Assembly (NCBI RefSeq): GCF_027943255.1
Contig: NC_072892.1
Coordinates: 116,267,792-116,331,791 of the forward strand
DNA length: 64,000 nt
Direction: 5' to 3'
Source: Anastrepha obliqua
Taxonomy: Eukaryota; Arthropoda; Insecta; Diptera; Tephritidae
The translations under genes and the position numbers were made by a program. This document shows positions 1 through 10,577 of the stretch, piece after piece (positions within the stretch are counted from its first letter, which is position 1; every line of letters begins with the position of its first letter). The notes under the pieces are model-generated. The model was not told the DNA's origin and did not search any database. It saw only the letters and a program-made list of their open reading frames with translations.

Positions 1-245
1 CAGATGATGGTCTCAGAGACCCAATTTCGTTCAGAAGATATCCCAGGTTGCAGTGGCCTGTAAAGTATTAAAAGTCTGCTGAGTTAAAGTAGCTTTTTAG
101 AAATTCTTCTGTTCTGTCTTAGGAGTTATCTCGCTTTTCGTTGACCGATAAAATTTCGCCAGTGTGCAACGATTTTCTTCTCCTCCCACTTTCTGAAAAA
201 TTTGCTTATGTGGCCGTTGGCAAGTCCATAGAAAATCTTTTAATG
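1..245 (-). mobile_element. Decayed LINE 3' fragment in APN-A intron 4
   Basis: On the minus strand a broken reading frame resembles the region downstream of RNase H in I/LOA-type LINE ORF2 proteins. It holds frameshifts and stops. The same stretch occurs at 51375-51612, where a neighbouring [10 protein letters not shown] segment (RNase H) supports the assignment. It lies inside the fourth intron of the APN gene. The rest of that intron (246-351) is shared with APN-C. Confidence 0.5.
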
Positions 246-351
246 TATTTTCATATCCCCATAGGCTTATAACTTTCAATGTGTTACCATCATTCTCAAT
301 GTTAGCTGCTGCCCATATAATGGGTTGACATAAATTTCTAAGCATACTTAC

Positions 352-1971
352 TTTGTAGTCAAATAAAGATTTAGTCCTTGGCGGAACACTTCGTCAGTCA
401 ACACACACTGCCACATATAAAGTACAGAGGCTCCTTTCGAATACGAAATAGCATCGTAACGTGCAATGATCTCGGATGGAGTTTGCACGTAATGCGTCAT
501 TGGATTTGATTGGCCTGTACTATCTGCAAAGAGTGCAACATGAAAGTCGGCGATAAGGAACAGCTGATAGACGTCCCAGTCAGGATATATCTAATAAACA
601 AAGAAAAGATTAATATAAAATTGACTTTTTTACCATGATTTCGATCATTTACCGTATCTATCGTCTTCCAAGCGAAGAGGTTAGCAAAACCTTCTTTCAG
701 CCAAAGATACGTCCACCATTTGAGAGTTACTAAGTTGCCAAACCATTGATGGCAGTATTCGTGGGCAATGGTATTGGCACTATCAGTTTTCGCAAATATT
801 GTCGATGTCTTGTTGTTGTACATCATGTATTGCTCTCGATATGTAACTAAGCCCCAGTTTTCCATGGCGGCAAAAAAAAAATCTGGCACACCTACTTGAT
901 AGAGTTTCGGCAGTACGAAATCGATATTGTAATATTCAGCAAGGCTTTGCAGAAACAACATTCCGGAAACCAATGCCCATTGCTGATTCTGCTTTGTACC
1001 TGGACGAGTGTAGACTCTTTGTGGAATCGAGTTCAACACTCCTTCGGTATATTCGAAATCGGACACAACAAACGCTACTACATAAGTTGACATACTAGGA
1101 GTCTTTTGGAAGACAGAATATCCAGGTCTAGTTGGGGAAAAATTAACACATACCTACGACATTTATTTATCACAGTTACCTGCTCATCTCTTCGTCCAGA
1201 GGCATATTTGACATGGCATTTAATGAGGGATCATGGTTAATAGTGATTGTGAATGTCGCACGCTTGGCTGGCTCATCGTAGCATGGGAATGCATATCGAG
1301 CATGATACGGCGCAAATTGTGTCGTTGCTAAATAACTGGAAGTATAAAGCACACGCGGTTTCCATGAAAAATTCTATTGATAACGGTCAAGATTTCACTT
1401 ACTGTGTGTTGTCTTTTTCATCTGTATAGGTGGACAAGTAAAATCCCAAATTATCGACACGCAATTCTCCTGCATAGGTGATGGTCAAAACCCAAAAAGT
1501 GCCTTTGCTAAAGGTGAGTGACTGGTTTGTTGGTGTTAGACTAAGAAATTCACGTGCCTCCTCATACGAGGTGCTTAGCTGTTCTTGAACACCACCCGTT
1601 CCGTTTGCGTTTGAAATGGTTGCTTTGATTTCTGACAGTTGACGTTCATGCAAAACTATGGTATTTGTGTTGTCGATAACTTCTAAAAGAATTTTTACAG
1701 TGCCTGTGAATTTCTTCGTGCCGTTGTGCACATTCGTTGTCAGTTCGACGTCATAGTGCAGTGGTTCAGTGGCGTTGGGTAGGCGATAATTCAGATCAGT
1801 ATCTGTCTCACTCAAAGCAACGGGTTTTCTAGGTAGGAAACGTTCTGCAAGATACGAGTACTTATCATATCGAGGTGGTATACCAGAGCCGTGCGTTGCC
1901 GCTTGACAGTACACAATAATGGCCAACATGGCAAAAAGTATAGCACTTCCGCTCACTTTGTTGCGGTACAT
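352..1971 (-). CDS. APN-A: M1 aminopeptidase N-like gene, exons 1-4 (partial, cut by window edge)
   Basis: Zinc aminopeptidase of the M1 family, expected to remove N-terminal residues from peptides outside the cell. Exons on the minus strand: 1403-1971, 1180-1335, 653-1127 and 352-590, each bounded by GT/AG and identical in size to the other copies. The protein starts [13 protein letters not shown], a signal peptide. The next hallmark is [20 protein letters not shown] (beta-sandwich N domain). Exon 3 carries [10 protein letters not shown] and LKEGF, the zinc site HExxH-18-E. The exopeptidase motif reads AAMEN (857-871) instead of GAMEN and is preceded by three Phe codons from a 10-base A/T run. 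Exon 4 includes the SYSK segment that normally carries the catalytic Tyr. Exons 5-6 should lie left of the window. Whether the gene is functional cannot be judged. Confidence 0.9.
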
Positions 1972-2009
1972 CTCGCGATTTCGGCGATTTCAGCGCAATT
2001 AACGAAATA

Positions 2010-2045
2010 TTCGGAGCTCTTATGGAGTAGCTCTTTTAAAGATTT
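2010..2045 (-). promoter_or_regulatory. APN-A core promoter, altered initiator
   Basis: A TATA-like TTTAAAAG lies at 2033-2040 (minus). At the initiator position, 27 bp on, the sequence is TCCG (2012-2015), where copies B and C have TCAG. The spacing is one base shorter than in B. The upstream AACAAGTTTCAG block (about 2064-2076) is shared with B, D and E. The ATG is about 42 bp downstream. Confidence 0.6.
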
Positions 2046-2085
2046 TACTTTGAATCTGAAACTTGTTATCTTTAACTATTAAGTA

Positions 2086-2955
2086 ATTAATTGGTGTTGA
2101 TATTTAATAGCCATTGGGTTAAAAATGCTTCAGATGCCTATTATTTGAAAGACGGCGATATTTCGCTGAATTACAATTCGTTGAATCTAATTACAACGTG
2201 AATGTGAATATTTCTGCAGTATATGTATGTACATATGTAGGTTTCTTAACAAATAGAGATCGACTGGAAATTTTATTTGTGGAAGCTTCACTGTGTTCAA
2301 TTTAGATTATTTGTAAGGAGGAGATCAGTTGGTAACGCCTGAATGTCAAATGAAAGACGACGAACATCGCCATTGGCTGATTTTACCGTTTTCAAAACCT
2401 TTCGTGGAATAAAAACAACAAATGTATCAGTTCCTTCAGTTTCTCTTGATATTCTGAAAGTGTTGATACACAACCCATATGTACCCGTATGTCTATATCT
2501 ATGCATATCTATTCCGTTAGGCTGTACTGTTGGTTGAACCGTTATGTAAGCAAAGTTATAATTGTTCTTGCTCTAAATTTACGCTATAACCGCTTAAGCA
2601 ACTTTGATTCAGATTAACAACCGATTGATATTTTCAACTGCAAAGCACCGCACCAAATATTTTTATGGCTGGAATGTTTTTATCCGGCATGACCTAATTA
2701 GCAGTGTCGTAGTTTATTTATTTGTTGTACTATATCTATGTGGGAAATGACGGACGCGACGAACGGACATAATAGCAGACAGTAACTACATTGCCTGACT
2801 GGACTAATACGGACAACATATGTGACTCATCATCATACAGTGAATATACCCAACGAAGGACATATTAAGCATTGTATATAATTCCGACCGCCTTCAATCG
2901 CAGTACAAATCGCAGATAATATTCTACTCTAATTACAATAAGTGTTTTACCACAT
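2086..2955. other. Unassigned spacer, conserved in both duplication blocks
   Basis: No gene recognised. The stretch matches about 53845-53985 plus 55285-56005, the C-block version being split by a mariner. A 69-codon minus-strand frame (2297-2506) is open in both blocks with few differences, but it has no recognisable motif and such conservation is expected from recent duplication alone. It may be an old transposon. Confidence 0.4.
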
Positions 2956-3700
2956 CTATGCTACCATAAAACGTATGCAGCTCATTGTTGTCAAGCCTGC
3001 GATACTCGTACTTGCCAACTTGCAAAGGTCCATAAATCTTCCACGAAATATTTTTCTCCAGGACTCCAGAGGCCATTCCATACCATGTGGGAGTGTATCT
3101 TTCATCATAAATTGACGTTTTTGTTTCTCGACAGAGAATTTTACAATTCTATTTCCCACTTAGTCCAGAGTAGTGTTGGCAAGAGAGATTCTACGTTTGA
3201 TTTCAACGCAGATATTATTATCGGTATTAATATTGGATCCTCTGCTCAGATTAGGGCATTACCCTTCTTACGAATACTGAAGACTACACGAAATTCTAGT
3301 ACACAGGCATGCATTCATCCGAGCTTAGTTTGCATAGGAGTTAATGTATGCATTCTCATAGCCGTACTTGAATAGCTCGTCCTATTGCCATTTGCTTCGC
3401 ACACGATTGTGGTATTGGGGGTCTTCATCTTTTCTGAGACATCCACTGTTGTTCACACTCAGAAAGTGCAAAAAGTGTTTTCTCCATAAATTAAATATGC
3501 TCCAGACGTCAGTTGTATCCACTGTCTTTGTTCTTGCAAGAAATCGCCCCGGTCTTGATACCTTCTTTCAGATGCCAGTATCTTTTCGCTCTTGAACTCT
3601 TCAAACTCACGTACTTTATCCCCTCGATTTTTACTTCGAATAATACGCCTATTTTTCTTTCTCAATAGATTTAAATCTCAGGCAAATATTTATACATATA
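2956..3700 (-). mobile_element. Decayed non-LTR retrotransposon (same family as in APN-D intron 4)
   Basis: The minus strand holds two remnants in ORF2 order. A linker region reads KVREFEEFKSEKILASER (about 3555-3620). A downstream C-terminal part (about 2960-3300) matches base by base the antisense of 34980-35300, including the primer-site-like text around 3000 and 3160. Most of the RT core is deleted. A duplicate lies at 56010-56800, where the fragment AELFKYG-like follows LKNNK, as in the RT entrance of the copy at 36172. The element is inactive. Confidence 0.6.
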
Positions 3701-4072
3701 GCGAACCGCTTGCACCTTGACAGACGCCCGCTCGCTGCCGCTCGTGGTGGACAGATACTGCTTTCTTTAATAGACCCTCAAACCGAATGCATCGAAGTGG
3801 CCCCACAAAAGCTTTACATATTTTGGTTAACATACCCAGGGTTCCCAAACGTTGTCTGTGGGCTCAAAAAATACTTTGCAGCATATTCGTTAGTGCTAGA
3901 ATAAATATCTCAGAGTGACAGTGATATTCTACAGATATTAGAAGTAGTTCAATAGCGGTAGTAGTTTGATAGATCTGTAGTTTCATTCACTCCTTCGATT
4001 AACAAGGCTTGCCAGCATTAAATCACCTGGATTTTAGTTCATTGCCTGGAATATATCGTTTGTCAAAAAGTA
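3700..4072. other. Unassigned spacer shared with 56800-57190
   Basis: No coding feature recognised. Nearly the same text occurs in the C block. After position 4073 the A block jumps to the RT fragment, while the C block has about 2.5 kb more, so the A block carries a deletion here. Confidence 0.4.
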
Positions 4073-4075
4073 CAA

Positions 4076-4449
4076 GTCCTAGATATTTTGCCCTTCTGTT
4101 CGCTTGAGAGCAGGTGTTTTATGTTTCCTGCTAAACAGTATCAGCTCCGTTTTTTCCGGATTTACTTCTAGTCCTCGACTTTTATACCAAAGTGATAATT
4201 TGTTGAGAGATCTTTGTTGAAGATCACTTAATGTTGGAAGGCGTTTCACCGAGATTGCTATTACAATATCATCGGCATATGCAATTATCTTACCTCCCAT
4301 TTTTTCAAGTTCTTGAAGAAGATTATTGACAGTTAGGTTCCACAGAAGTGGAGATATTACCCCACCTTGGGTATACCCCTGAAATTTTTTAATGGATGTG
4401 TCACCAAAATTTGCGCTTATTGTTCGCCCAGTTAGCATTCGCTAGCTAA
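4076..4449 (-). mobile_element. LINE reverse transcriptase fragment, 3' part deleted
   Basis: A 119-codon minus frame encodes the RT palm of an I/LOA-type LINE: GGVISPLLWNLTVN followed by AYADDIVIAIS, the catalytic YADD box, then VNPEKTELILFSRK. It equals 59716-60090 in the C block, where the element continues to its 3' end at 58299. Its 5' edge abuts the AACTTAA target sequence (4450-4456), which in the C block is duplicated on both sides of the element. Confidence 0.8.
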
Positions 4450-4580
4450 AACTTAAACTACAATAATAATTAATTTTGTGGAAGTTGGTGAATTGTTAGT
4501 AGCAAACAACTGGTAAATCTTAAGTGGTTATATGTATATGTTCTTTTGCGGTGGCAATCCCATTTCTTAAGGTTTTTAAG
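4450..4580 (-). repeat. SINE-tail plus APN-D-type 5' flank, inverted copy
   Basis: Reverse complement of about 31995-32125: the end of a tRNA-derived SINE followed by the roughly 85-bp spacer that precedes the APN-D promoter. Its presence here, next to a LINE that disrupts a relic APN promoter in the C block, marks the upstream flank of the relic gene APN-E. Confidence 0.7.
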
Positions 4581-4739
4581 TTTATTGGTCACTGTAGTAG
4601 GAGGTGCACTTACTACATAACGAGACTGACGCTATTATAAAGGAAATGCAACCACTAACAGCTTAACGTAAGGCTTTCTCTTTCAAATGTGTATACAATT
4701 CCCTTCTGTGAGCTAAAACTAGTGATCGTTCGTATTATT

Positions 4740-7700
4740 TTTTTTTTTCTTGGCTCGCCGGAAAAATGTTACTTACAATATTAGATCACAATATGTTCCC
4801 ACTTGGTTCTTGGTATGGATTCAGAACCGTTGAAGGTCGTACGGTCGAGGTATGGAATGCGCCTATATTTGTATCTAGGACGGATACTAGTTACCGTCCT
4901 CGATTCAGATATACGAAAAGTGTAAGATTGGAATTAAGGCTGTCCATATGTCATCAAATATTTCATTTACGCAAATTAACTATGCTATGCTGCAACGGCT
5001 CTTTTATGCCGCAGTCAAGCGAAACTGCACACAAATCCTCACATAATATTAATTCAAGAACCGTGGGTGTCTAAAGGACAAATACATGGCTTGGGAGATA
5101 TATTATGCACTTTGTTAAGACAATTCTGCTATCAAGACTTAGTTGCAGTCAAAATAAAGTATCGATTAGAGGGGAAATAAGTACAGACAATTGTCGTCTC
5201 GGCCTATTTTCCCTGCGACTCCATTCTCCCTCCACCTACGAGGGAGCTTATGGAAGTTGTAAGATATACTGACTCCATGGCATTAGGTCTAATTGTGGAA
5301 TGTGACGCGAATTCACAGAACACATTCTGGGGTTGCACAAAATGTAACTTCAGGAGGCATACATTCATGGACTTCAGTCTGTCATATCGCTTTGTTATAC
5401 AGAACGTTGGCACCAGCCCGGCTTTTGTGACCAGCAGAAGGTAGGAAGTGATTGATATGACATTATCTAATGATAAAATATCAGATCATATCACTGGTTG
5501 GAAAGATTCTCTGTCGGACCATCGTTATACGAGACAATCTCGACCCCAGCAGGCCGGAATCTTCGAAAAGCGGATTGGACACGTTATGAGGATCTCACTA
5601 AAGAGGAAATCCGTGATGTTCCCAAACTCCGGACAATAACTGCGATTGAAGAAGCCACAAACTCATTGGGGGCGAACTTTAATCGAGTGTTATAACAAGG
5701 TGTGCCCGGAACGTAGGAGAAGGAGGGTAAGACAGTCTCTTGGTGAAACGCCGACTATCGAACTATCGAAACTTCTGAACAGAGCTCTTAGAACTCAGTT
5801 GGAAGAAGATTGGACTGCCTACCGAAAGCTGAATATAAAAAGAAAATTAGATCATCTAAATTGGACTCTTATAGAACCTTCTGCAGTGAACTGGAGGAAC
5901 GGAAGAGTTCGGCGAGGTTATGCAAAGCCCTCCAAAGAGACCGGACGGCTAGGCCAGACTCACTGCTCAAACCAGATGGTACATATACGGACTCAAAATC
6001 AGAAGTGTACGATGTTCTCCTTTCAATACATTTCCCTGGCTCCAGGAATGTTGTTGGTCAAAGCTCTATCGATCAATCTGATAATGTCAATATAATTACC
6101 AGCACAAGTGATTGGTTTATTGCATCCAAGATAGTTAACGAGGAAGCGATAAGGTTCGCCTTCTCGTCATTCGAAAAATTTAAGTCCCCAGGGCCCGATG
6201 GCATTTACCCAATCATGCTCAAGCGGGGCGGAGAACAACTAATAAAGGCTTTGAAAAGCGTCTTTACGGCATGTCTTGCGCACCTATATGCCTGACACCG
6301 TTTATGCTTAACGGTCTGGAACATATGGTGGAGAAGCACATTAGGACGAGGGTTTTAAGTCGAAACCCTCTCAACGTCAGACAACATGCCTATCAAAGTG
6401 GGAAATCTTGCGAATCGGCTCTACATGCGTGCGTTGGCATAAACGAAAAAGAGCTGGAAACAAGAGAGTACGCTCTTGGTGTGTTTGGAGACTTTGAAGG
6501 ATCTTTCGACAATGCTACCTTTGACTCTATGTGCTCTTCTATCAGAAGTTATGGAGTAGAAGAAATCATTGTTAGATGGATCCACTCTATGCTATCAAAA
6601 AGACTGCTTACCATGGATAGAGGAAGTGATGAAGGATTCAGGGTTGCCCACAAGGCGGTGTTCTTTCTCACCTACGTTGGTGCTTCGTGGTTGACCCTCT
6701 TCTTACATACGCCTCTGTGGTATGGGGGAAAGCCACAATGGTGAATTCCAGAGTAAAACCCCTAAACAGGCTACAGAGAAGTGTGTGCTTGAGTATTACA
6801 GGTGCCATGAATACGACATCTGGCCTTAATGCCATTGCAATCTCTAGATCTTCAAATTCGAAAGGAAGCAATGAAAGCGGCATACAGGCTCAAGTTAAAC
6901 GAACTCTGGGGAAATGAAGTAACCACTGGCTACTGTTAGATATACCATCAGTTGTCGGAGCGGGGCACACTGCTCTCGATGCCAGAGGACAATCGGGTGC
7001 CTGTCGTTAGGAAGTTCGGTAGGAAGTATGATGTTTTGATCCCAGATAGAGATTAATGGTTAAGTCCAGAGAACCTATTAACGGGATATAAGTACACTTT
7101 ATACACCGACGGATCCAAAACCAGTGATGGAAGCGGATCTGGATGGTACTTAGACGAAGACACTAAGTACTCCTATGCCACGAGACAGATGGTCACGGTA
7201 TTCCTTACGGAAGTCTATGTCATCTTGAATGTGGCGTACTGGTTAATTGGCATTTGGTATTGGAATTTGTAGTGACAGTCAAGCTGCACTGAAAGCCCTT
7301 GCTAACCCCCGCTGCTCTTCGAAGTTAGTCGGTGAATGTAAGATAAAATAGTGTTGCAAAATACAACAAAGTTAGTCCTATTTGGGTGCCTGGACATTGT
7401 GGTATTACAGGGAACGAGTTAGCTGATAATTGGCTAATGAAGGCTCTGCAAGTCAGCATCGATTCAACTATGGATTGATGACTTCATGAGGTCTACCCAC
7501 CGAAGTCGTTGGTCTGAGTTGAACTCGTGCAGAGTAGCCAAGTGCTTTGTGAAAGAACCAAACTGGAAAGCAGAGACTTTTCTCCTAAAACTTAGCAGAA
7601 AGGACCTGAGAGTACTGGTGGGTGTAATCACAGGGCACAACGTCTGTGGTCAGCATATGGCTACCATGGGGGTCGTAGACAGCTCGATATGCCTTTCCTC

Positions 7701-7970
7701 CCTTAAGAATGACGATAATGCAGAGCATTTTCTCTGTAGCTGTCCTGCATTTTCCAGAATCAGACTTAGAATATTAGGTTGCGATATCATGAGTATGGAT
7801 AAAGTTCATGCTCTTCCTCTTCCGGATCTCTTAAAATTCATCAATGAATCCAAGATATTTGTGGGAGAGTGATCTCAAACTAATTTATCCGTCTTACCAT
7901 CCAGTTTTTATCTTTCCTATCTTAATTCTTTCTACTGAAATCTATCCGGGTGTAGTACAATAAATTCATA
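4740..7970 (+). mobile_element. Degenerate LINE (EEP-RT-RNase H) on the plus strand
   Basis: The pieces lie in order but in different frames. Endonuclease: an EPWV-type motif near 5060, CDANSQNTFWG near 5305, SDH near 5515. Reverse transcriptase: [10 protein letters not shown] near 6185 and QHAYQSGKSCESAL near 6385. RNase H: YTDGSKTSDGSGSG near 7105 and a C-terminal open stretch of 128 codons at 7486-7872. The RT fingers closely match the LINE at 24092-27781, so the two families are related. Many stops and frameshifts, and a deletion through the YADD region, make it inactive. The copy at 60390-63275 carries a different set of lesions. The 4580-4740 stretch just upstream has no assignable content. 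Confidence 0.8.
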
Positions 7971-7989
7971 AAATTTTTCTATCTTCGTA

Positions 7990-8745
7990 AATATTGCGGT
8001 AGCCTTCCATTAACTTTTGATGGTTATGATCAAATAGAGTGTCGCGTTCTTCTGCAGGTCAAAATTAATTAAAATTTTGAAGTTATTTTGTAATTGGAGA
8101 AGCAACACAGCAGAAAAGTCATCGCGACTTTCAAAAAACCCGCGTAAAGAAGAAAAACCGAACTAAATGGGAAAGGATTTATGGCGATCCTTTTCGCATA
8201 CAAAGAGTTCAAGTTTTTAGTTAAATTAAGTTAATTTTTTTCTTCTTATTATGAACACTTTATTTGGTGTTGTTGTACTTCTTATTTTTTCAATATAAAT
8301 TATTTTTAAGTTTTGAAATAAAACACTTTATCCTTTTAATCCCTTCTTAAAAGTTTTGTTTTTCACTTCACCTGTTATTGATTTCACACTGTGCTCTCTT
8401 GCACACCATACTGAGTATTGACAATTCTAAGGGCTTATATACTGTTTGACGAATGAGTTTGTCAGGTGTTTTAGTTTTTTTTTTGTTGAGCTGCTTGTGC
8501 AGAATAATGTAATGTACGTGTTTAAACTAATATTTTGAACTTGAATTTGTGTCGTAATTTGTGGTAAATGCCTTTTCTCACACATGCATATACACATACG
8601 TTGTTGAATTGGTTGTTGTAATTTTTTTGCCTTAACGAAATTTATTTTGGAACATCTACATATTTATTTGTGATAGTATATCGAAAAGCTAAGCTTGAAA
8701 TTCGCAAACTGAAATTTTATGGGCAATTTTATTAATTTAATACCC
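7990..8745 (-). repeat. LTR-like dispersed repeat, copy 1
   Basis: Reverse complement of 22200-22960. It carries on the minus strand a TATATAAG box (8434-8441), a TCAGT initiator about 29 bp further on, and an AATAAA signal (around 8260). See the 22200 entry for the reasoning that this is a solo LTR. Confidence 0.55.
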
Positions 8746-9125
8746 TTTTGGTTTTGCTGTCGTAGATTTCCACATTTGTTATTTTAGTTGTGCTCCAGAA
8801 GATTTGTCATAAGAGTGTTATTTGTGCTACCTACAGGTACTTCAAACACCTATCTTAGGGAAAAAATGGAATGAAATCATGAACACTTTCGGGCGATTAG
8901 TTTGTATCATTTTCGACGCAGATCAAGCCAACAACAGAATTGTAATCAACTCGATCCGGCTTTTGATGCTGAAGAATTATCCTTAGTCGCGATGTTACGC
9001 TGATTTCCCTAATTACGAACGAAATTGTTTCTTACAATCGAAAGCTCAGACGAACGACGATAGACAGAATGTAAGTAACACTGCTGCTCGGGTTGCCGCA
9101 AATAATCGACGGTGCGATTGTTATG
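8746..9125. other. Unassigned region
   Basis: No gene, repeat or motif that I can name. It may be part of the decayed LINE that follows. Confidence 0.3.
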
Positions 9126-9965
9126 TTGGACACTCGGCCATTACACTCGAATTGGGTAGAACAAATCCTGTTAACTCTTGTTTGAAGGAACCGTATTTTA
9201 ATAGGTTATTTAGTAGTAGAATTCAAGCTACACGTGACTGGGTTGACAATAAACCTGGTCGAAAAAACTGCTTATGGCTATTTACTGATGGCTTAAGGCT
9301 TGAGATAAAGTTGGCTTTGGGGTCTACTGAAAAAAACCCAAATTAAGAGTTTCGGCTCGTCTCCCTAATCAATTAAACGTATTTCAATCTGAAATTCTAG
9401 ACATTAATGAGGTAGCTGTCTGCTTAGGCAAATATGTGACTACCTTTAGAGAAGTCTATATACATTCCAATAGCCAAGCGATGATTAAATCTCTCGGTGG
9501 GATCGACACTTATTCCATCAATGCTCTCAAAGGCCGGGCATCGCTTACCGACATGGCGGAATATTTTAGCATTCACTTCATATGAGTACTAAGGCAAAGT
9601 GACATGCAAGGAAATTGTAAGGCGACGAATTAGTGAAAGAAGACACTACCAATCGCCTCCCTCTTAAGATAGAAATTGTAGGTATACCTCTCTCAACCTA
9701 CAAGTAGCATTGCCACTTCAGCCAGCACGAGATGGGTTGATAGACTGAAATGTATCGCTACAAAAAGGCGCTACTCAATCGGTCAAGCAAAAACGTCTCT
9801 ATGTTGGTGGCTTTACGTACAGATTGAATGTACCTCATTTCCACACTTGCAAAAGCTGCAAAAATGAGGAGGAATAAGAGCCTATGTAGCATGCCGTTAG
9901 GTTTAGATATTTTGGCTCATCGTTCTTGAGTGGTTCCGATGACCTTATGGAAATAAGTGTCAGCT
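9126..9965 (+). mobile_element. Heavily decayed LINE RNase H region
   Basis: Reading across frames recovers an RNase H order: LFTDG near 9280, a SDSQA-like stretch near 9465, a WVPGH-like stretch near 9580, then a cysteine cluster (HTCKSCKNEEE) near 9845 typical of the LINE ORF2 C terminus. Stops occur throughout. Short AACCTACCTACC repeats near 10100 may be its 3' end. No frame is intact. Confidence 0.5.
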
Positions 9966-10577
9966 AGATCAATGGGTTTGTACTGAAAAGAAAATAGTTT
10001 AACGAGGAGTAGCACATAACCTGCTACTGTTGTATGATAATATCATAAATCAGTACGGCCTAAGTGAGTTGGTATAAATACCGACTGCCACTTCAACCTA
10101 CCTACCATAATTTTCGAAGGTCATTCTGAATGCAGACTTGGATTCACAGATCCCGTTCTGTAAAATTTTGTTTCAGAATCAAATATTTATTTGCAAAAAA
10201 TAAAGAACGTAAATATTTAGAATTTTTTTAAGAAACACTTTATTAACTAAATGTTTTCAAAATCTTTACTTATTAATAATGAAATATTTACATATTACAT
10301 GGAAATAGAATCAAAAGTGATCGTAACTAGTTTACAGTCCTCTGAGAAATAGGAACAGCACTGAATACTGATATCTCCGGAGATATACTTTTAAGCCAGA
10401 ACTCCCACTATTAGTCAATAAAGGTATGCTAAGAAGAAAATAACTATCTTCTTTCATTTTTTATTGGATTTGTGCACTTCTTTCAGTTTAAGCAATATTT
10501 TAGTTTCTATTAAAGCTCCTCATTTAAATAAATCTATCCACATATTGTAAAAGTAAGAAAGCTATTAATCTAATCAT
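9966..10577. other. Spacer and APN-B 3' untranslated region
   Basis: The part nearest APN-B should be its 3' UTR. A minus-strand AATAAA is seen at 10239-10244, about 335 bp after the stop, and another at 10186-10191. Nothing else is assignable. Confidence 0.4.

Larger units (their letters stand above)
1..8630. repeat. Segmental duplication, copy 1 (A block)
   Basis: This block aligns by eye, in the same order and orientation, with 51375-64000. The first bases of the window reappear at 51375. The shared order is: LINE relic, APN exons 4 to 1, unknown spacer, LINE relic, minus-strand RT fragment, plus-strand LINE, LTR-like repeat. Copy 1 lacks the mariner present in copy 2 (empty site near 2218), about 410 bp of APN intron 4, and about 2.5 kb between 4073 and 4076. 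The alignment is only limited by the right edge of the window. Estimated identity is high but was not computed. Confidence 0.9.

Noticed and set aside
2297..2506. 69-aa ORF conserved at 55358-55567
   Set aside because: Conservation is explained by the recent segmental duplication; no motif, no start-site or splice evidence.
7486..7872. 128-codon ORF as a host gene
   Set aside because: It is the C-terminal part of LINE ORF2 (SRKDLRVLVGVITGHN and a Cys-rich tail).
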